Source: Pocillopora verrucosa (Eukaryota > Cnidaria > Anthozoa > Scleractinia > Pocilloporidae). Taken from it: a stretch of 64,000 nt of DNA. How positions within the stretch are numbered: the first letter of the stretch is position 1; every line of letters starts with the position of its first letter. Of the stretch, positions 59,101-64,000 are shown one piece after another. The notes beneath the pieces were generated by a model. It was not told the DNA's origin, made no database searches, and was given only the letters and a program-made list of their open reading frames with translations. The DNA lies in assembly GCF_036669915.1 (NCBI RefSeq), contig NC_089315.1, positions 23,565,936 through 23,629,935 of the forward strand, read 5' to 3'. The translations under genes were made by a program, and so were the position numbers.

Positions 59101-61491
59101 ATCCGCTTAATAGTTTGATCATTACCCCACTGTTTGGTATTCAGAAAGATTCAAATCTTTTGCAAGGATTTGCATCTTATTTCTCCTAAACATATTGCTG
59201 TTGAATCAAACATTATAAGGCCATGAGAATAAGGAGAATGATCACCTACCAGAAAACCTCTCGATTGTTCAACAACTTCTCCATGTCAGTGCCATGAGAA
59301 GCGCATTGAGAACAGTATTGAAAATTTACATACCAATCCCCAATCCTATGGTTTAAAGGGTTAGTTACATTATTTTTTCAATGTTTGGACCTTGAGGAAG
59401 GTGCTTATTCAAGGCTGCATGGTTATTCAAATTTTTACCCTTTTCAGTGAGTAGTTAATTTAATTTGCAACAAAACAATTAACCCTTTCACTCCCAAGAT
59501 CCAATTAGTAATTCTCCTTACTGTCTGCCATACAATTCTTATGATGTTAGCTCAGAGAATTTGGTATTGGATCAGCCAATAATCCCATGATTGATATTCT
59601 TCTCTATTCTCATCACCTGCCTGCTTGATATTGTATTGATATTGTAAGGAGAAATTTTGTCTTGGTCACTTGTGGGAGTGAAAGGGTTAATAATAAAATG
59701 TGAAGATGTACCCTACATGGTAAATTTCAAGATTGTAAGCCAGTAAATAAAAAATGATCTATACTCCCCTGGTGTACTTTAGTTTTTTGGTGCTGGCTTT
59801 TCTCACCAACAGGGTGGGTGCTCATTCAAGGTTGTGCCCCAAATCAAATAAGTAAAGTTACAATTTGATCTATGGGTAATTTGTATTAACTTACTCCAAT
59901 CCAATTTTTTTGTGAAATCTAATAACATGAGTTTAACTTGACAGGGAGTCTTGGATGGTAGTTCTAAATGACTGAGTAGAACTTTATTCTTGAACTTTGC
60001 TTTTTTGTTTTTTTTTTCAACAGATGTATATAACATTGTCAGTGGCAGAGGATCTATAGGAAAGTTTTGTCTCTTTAAGTCAGCATATCGCATAGGTGAA
60101 GAAATCGTAGGATCTTTTGACTTTTCAGAATCTCTCATTCTTTGTCTCAAGGTAATTAAGGCATATATATGACTTGATTTTCCAATAGTGGTGCATTTCT
60201 AGAGAATCTTTGATTAAAACCACTCCTAAAACTCCTGATGAGCATATTTTGATGTAATATTGTTGAACAAAAATTAAAGAAAGAGTTAGAAATGGCCCAT
60301 CAGACAGAACTAAGTGAAAGAAGCCACCATGAACTCAACGTAGCAACAGGCAAACTTCCCAAAATATGGGAAAACATAATATACTAAATTGCATTTGGTT
60401 TATGTTTTACAGAGGAAAATATACAGTTTGAGTTTTAAAACCAATCACAGTTTATTGCTTTAGATAACCTTGTCACTGTGGATTACTTTAGTTACACTCA
60501 ACTTGAAATTGCATTCAGCAGCCAAATTTTATCAGCAGGAAACATCCAACCTGATGATATTTCAACTGCTGTTTTTACCTAGTCTTAAGTGGCTTTGAAG
60601 TTTGTTGAAAGTAAATGAAATTATGTAGAGAATTTGTAGGTCTGCTTGCAGTTTTTAAGGAGTTGTGTACATGTAGTTGTGGTAAATCTTAGAAATTTTA
60701 GCTGTTTGTATTATTTACACTTAACCAAGTACTGTTTTTTTTTTCTTAATCTAGTTTTCAGTTGTCCTGCAAAGTGAAGAACACATTCCTGAGAATTCAC
60801 GCAATCCTTCAAAGCAATCTTCAGATGTGACATACTCTTCTTTCACTTCTGTTCAAGAAAATTGTTTGCACACTAAAAAGACTCATTTAGTTTTACCTAT
60901 ACCTTACACTGCTTGTCCAGAATTCGTCTCAGATTTAGGTAAGACAGATATTTCAGTATTTAATATATATTAGATAACAGTATGGAGAATGTGCATACTG
61001 ATGTTAGTCTCCTGAACAGTTCCACAAATACAAATGTTTGAGTTTGTGTCTCATGGAATCAAGAAAATGCACTAGGGCAGGTTGGTATGGAAGGAAAAAG
61101 CATTATCTGTTTCAAAGACTTGTTGCACTTACTTGTTACCTAATGTGCCATGTCCTCTGGTTTTTTCTTAAAAATAATTATAAGTGCAAAGTAAATTTAG
61201 AACCACACAGCCCGGCTATTAAGTTTGATGAGATATTGTTCTCATTTTTTCACAGTTTGTTTGAAATGGAGACTTCATTTTGAGTTTACAATAGCTCTGT
61301 CACCATTACCTGGAGGAGATAGTCCTGTTCAGCAAACAACTCCTTTTACAGACAATGCCTCGTGGCAAGGCCCCTCTGATATTCAGGCTGAAACTATGTC
61401 ATGGGATCTACCTGTCAAAATTATAGCTACAAATCCACTTCATGCTTCTTCTATTTCAATGCACAGGACAAGTAGTACAATGGTTTTTTAA
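56116..61491 (+). CDS. RGP1: RGP1 homologue, subunit of the RIC1-RGP1 RAB6A exchange factor
   Basis: Seven exons: 56116-56437, 56569-56652, 57723-57872, 58894-59031, 60024-60151, 60755-60938 and 61256-61491, giving 413 residues; human RGP1 has 391. All phases match. RGP1 has an arrestin-like fold and forms with RIC1 the Golgi GEF for RAB6, needed for retrograde transport. Family signatures: the start [18 protein letters not shown] (human MIEVVAELSRGPVFLAGE), [67 protein letters not shown], a [14 protein letters not shown] block ([11 protein letters not shown]) and SWDLPVKI near the C-terminus. The gene starts in the frame of a conserved ATG, not at the upstream TTG. Exon 1 uses the weaker donor GTTAGA, confirmed by the frame into exon 2. 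Intron 3 holds a MITE. Confidence 0.95.
58273..58727. mobile_element. MITE family copy 2 (CAGGGNGTGAAATT termini, 5-bp target duplication)
   Basis: Homologous along its length to 3112-3579. The ends are CAGGGAGTGAAATT and AATTTCACACCTTG, flanked on both sides by TCTAG (58268-58272 and 58728-58732). It lies in intron 3 of RGP1. Confidence 0.8.
59482..59692 (+). repeat. Dispersed TTTCACTCCCAnGATC repeat, copy 2
   Basis: Begins CCTTTCACTCCCAAGATCC and ends TGTGGGAGTGAAAGGGTTA. The ends are partly inverted (CTTTCACTCCCA/TGGGAGTGAAAG), suggesting a non-autonomous element. It lies in intron 4 of RGP1. Confidence 0.7.
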
Positions 61492-62264
61492 GGTTTGGGA
61501 GAAGTGGAGGCTGTGATTTATGCTTTTAGTGTCAATCTATGTAATGTTCTTACTACTTCACGTGTATGACAATGGTTCTGCTGTACTCAGAGTGGATAAG
61601 AGTATACATGCAAGGCTGTCTCCCCAGGATAGTGCACTTGTTGTGTACAGGAAACCCAGACACCACCAGCTCTTGGCAAGACTACTGTGCTACATGGACA
61701 AACAGCTTTTTCTCATAACTAAAGACAGAACAGACTTGTTTATTTTTATTATAGTAAATGGTTTTGACTACCAGAAAAGGACAAAATTCTTTAAATAATC
61801 AGAGGAAGCCACTAATATTTGCCTCCACCTAAGCTATTACTTAAAAGTGCTGAAATTCTTGTTAAAGGTCCCCAATAGCATTCAGTTAGGAAATCAGTCC
61901 CCTTAAATTTACCAAAAACTCACACTAATACCATAAAACGTTTTAAATTCATTTACTGTGATCTTAGACTCTCAGGTTCCTCAAACAGTGCCTTTCATTT
62001 CCCATTCCTTTTGGCTGTTTGCGCAGCAAGCTTCAGCTGTACCACAAGGTTTTAATGCAGACATGTGACTGGGTATGGTTCAGTGTCTGTGATACAAAAA
62101 GTATTGATAAGACAAGGGTGACCAAAAGTAATATATGAATTTTGAATTGAGTGATTATTTGGAACAAAATGTTTATTATAACAAGTATCTTGTTACATCA
62201 TTTTATGGCAGTACATTGGCCTGCTTTAGAATGTTTAGCACAGGAGGAAAGTGTTGTTACCTTC

Positions 62265-62470
62265 AGGCCTTCAACTCCAAAGATCTGATGGTTAATTCTC
62301 CTTTCTAGTTGCTCCACATCTCCTTTTAAATTAGGTATGAGAATTTGTGGATAGTTGATGACTTAGAGTATTCTCACCACCTGTTTGCTGGATAATTTAT
62401 TGATATTATAGGAAGACGTTACAATGCAAATTTTGTTGAAGGAAATGTTGTTTTGTTGGGGTGAGGATAC
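62265..62470 (+). repeat. Dispersed TTTCACTCCCAnGATC repeat, diverged copy 3
   Basis: Shares TTAATTCTCCTT, ATTCTCACCACCTGTTTGCTGGAT and TATTGATATTATAGGA with copies at 27752 and 59482, with more substitutions. Confidence 0.45.
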
Positions 62471-62700
62471 TATGAAAGTCATATTTAACCTATATTTTTT
62501 TTGCAACATTTCAACTTTTTTTACTTTCTTATTGTCAAACTCAGAAATCTATGAAGACCAAATATATTTTTGGAGTTGTACTGTTGTAAGGTAAACAATA
62601 CGCCAAGCTAGAGTTAAGGAACTATTAAATGAAATAATTACTATCCTGTGATTTTCTTGCTTGTCCTGATCGCCAGTGTGAATGTAACTTAAGTGACATA

Positions 62701-62983
62701 CCTTATCTCCTTGAATAAGTACCTGGCACTTATTTAGAACATCATCTCAAAGGAGGGGCACTTATTGGAATGAGGGTGCTATGTTAAGGGGGGTGCATAT
62801 TATTCTCCTGTACTTCCATTGCAGTCAGAGCTTATAAAGCTATAAATTAATTGGCATTAGGAACAGGTTCTCTTTGCATCCCTGCTATTTAAGAAAGTGA
62901 GGAAGGAAGGGGTGCTTGTTTGAAATTATGGTTTAGGAGGTGGGTGTTTATTCAGGAGAGGGTGCTTAATAGAGGAGATATGG
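62701..62983. mobile_element. TA-flanked MITE, diverged copy
   Basis: Left end TA|CCTTATCTCCTTGAATAAG and right end GAGGAGATATGG|TA correspond to the ends of the element at 1615-1947. The interior also has GTGCTTATT-like units. It is shorter and more diverged. Confidence 0.6.
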
Positions 62984-63624
62984 TATTTGCAAAATATCCT
63001 AGGTGTTTGTCAGTAATTTGTTGCGTTGCTCAATTGTATATTTCTTGTTTATGGTAATAATCATCACAGTTTCCTCATAGTAGAATGACAATGCACTTGA
63101 TTTGTTTTGCAGCTGTTCTAACTTCAAATTTGTGGCTTTTCCCTTTGCAAATCTCTATGAAAATGTTCTATATTTACTGGAGCAAATTCTCTGAAAACAT
63201 AATTGTACATATGGGTGTGTTTGTAAGTGAATGCATTGTGAACAACTTAGTGCACACATACAGAAACTGACATGCAGACCTGACATCAACTGAAATACTT
63301 GGTCTCTGTTTTCATTTTATTTATCATAGAAATTACCTGTAAAAAAGCTATTATATATATTCAAGATTAAAAGACAATATTTTATGAAGTCTATGTTGGT
63401 ATTAAAATATGAGTTACTTAATAGATAAAGAAAGAGAAACCCGTCTTACTGTTGTTGGGCATAATGTACCAGTATTCTCTTGCAACCTGGTCAATAAGAT
63501 GTTGTTGGATGTTACCTTTGAAATTTTAAAATTTCACATTTTCAAACTAAATTTCTTTACCTTACATTTGAAGAATTAAGATTTGACTGTTAAACCAAAG
63601 TTTTAAAATAAATTGGTTAACTTT

Positions 63625-63820
63625 ACACCCTAACATCAGTATGCATATTCTCCATACTGTTCTCTATACATTTCCTAAGGTGCTGACAAGGAGAATTTGT
63701 TTTTCAATCAAGATAATATATAGTTGGTTATTATTTTCTTTATTCCCATGACCTTATTGTATGATGTAGGAGTTATACTGTTGGGAGAAATTAGATGCTA
63801 GTCACCTTCGGTGGGTTAAA
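63625..63820 (+). repeat. Dispersed CAGTATnCATATTCTC repeat, copy 4
   Basis: Begins ACACCCTAACATCAGTATGC and ends GTCACCTTCGGTGGGTTAAA, closely matching the copy at 18558. The shared core is TCTCCATACTGTTCTC and AAGGTGCTGACAAGGAG. Confidence 0.7.
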
Positions 63821-64000
63821 GAGTTCACAAACAGATTCCATGGGGCCATGCATTTGTTTGGCAGTCAAAATGTGGTAAGAACAAGAAAGAGGAACAAGGT
63901 GCAAAGCTAACTGGGTTACTGAAGTTTTCAGTGACCTATTACTGTGCTAACATGGCATCCATTTGTTCTATATAATAAAGAGGCCAAAAACTGTCAATCA

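Larger units (their letters stand above)
61492..64000. other. Region downstream of RGP1
   Basis: Begins with the RGP1 3' UTR. Three repeats lie in it (62265-62470, 62701-62983, 63625-63820). No further gene was recognised up to the window edge. Confidence 0.5.

Overview
The window is eukaryotic nuclear DNA: AT-rich, with GT-AG introns, widely spaced small exons and dense short repeats. The repeat families, the coding sequences and the presence of cGAS-like receptor genes fit an anthozoan cnidarian, most likely a stony coral. The taxon is an inference, not a database result.

Layout. (1) 438-6608, minus strand: the 5' part of a gene for a secreted protein with a signal peptide, a TB-like cysteine domain and two thrombospondin type 1 repeats; it runs off the left edge. 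(2) 6609-14029: intergenic, rich in repeats. (3) 14030-27046, plus strand: a 21-exon gene for a secreted LRR-Ig-Ig-EGF protein of about 859 residues. It has thirteen LRR exons of exactly 72 nt and a Ser-Gly-rich acidic stretch that looks like a glycosaminoglycan attachment region. The intron before that stretch holds a 1.4-kb array of tRNA-like units flanked by a 13-bp direct repeat. (4) 29580-31227, minus: COX5A, with a probable GC-AG intron. It is head-to-head with (5) 31494-40808, plus: a gene of about 351 codons that I do not recognise. (6) 45046-45585, minus: intronless PYM1, separated by only 120 bp from (7) KGD4/MRPS36 on the plus strand (45706-46247); the shared promoter carries a ZNF143/Staf-like motif. 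(8) 49003-55244: a cluster of cGAS/Mab-21-like genes, namely one intact 633-residue gene (minus), one open reading frame lacking the whole catalytic half (plus) and one decayed copy (plus). (9) 56116-61491, plus: RGP1, complete in seven exons, partner of RIC1 in the RAB6 exchange factor.

The genes do not form one pathway. Two head-to-head housekeeping pairs (COX5A with the unknown gene; PYM1 with KGD4) share short promoters. The region most likely to interest a reader is the cGAS-like cluster, where an intact sensor sits beside a catalytic-domain-less relative that has kept its frame and a third copy in decay. Mobile DNA includes a 455-468 bp MITE family with 5-bp target duplications, a TA-flanked MITE family, several palindromic elements, tRNA-derived repeats and a repeat with a hammerhead-ribozyme-like core.
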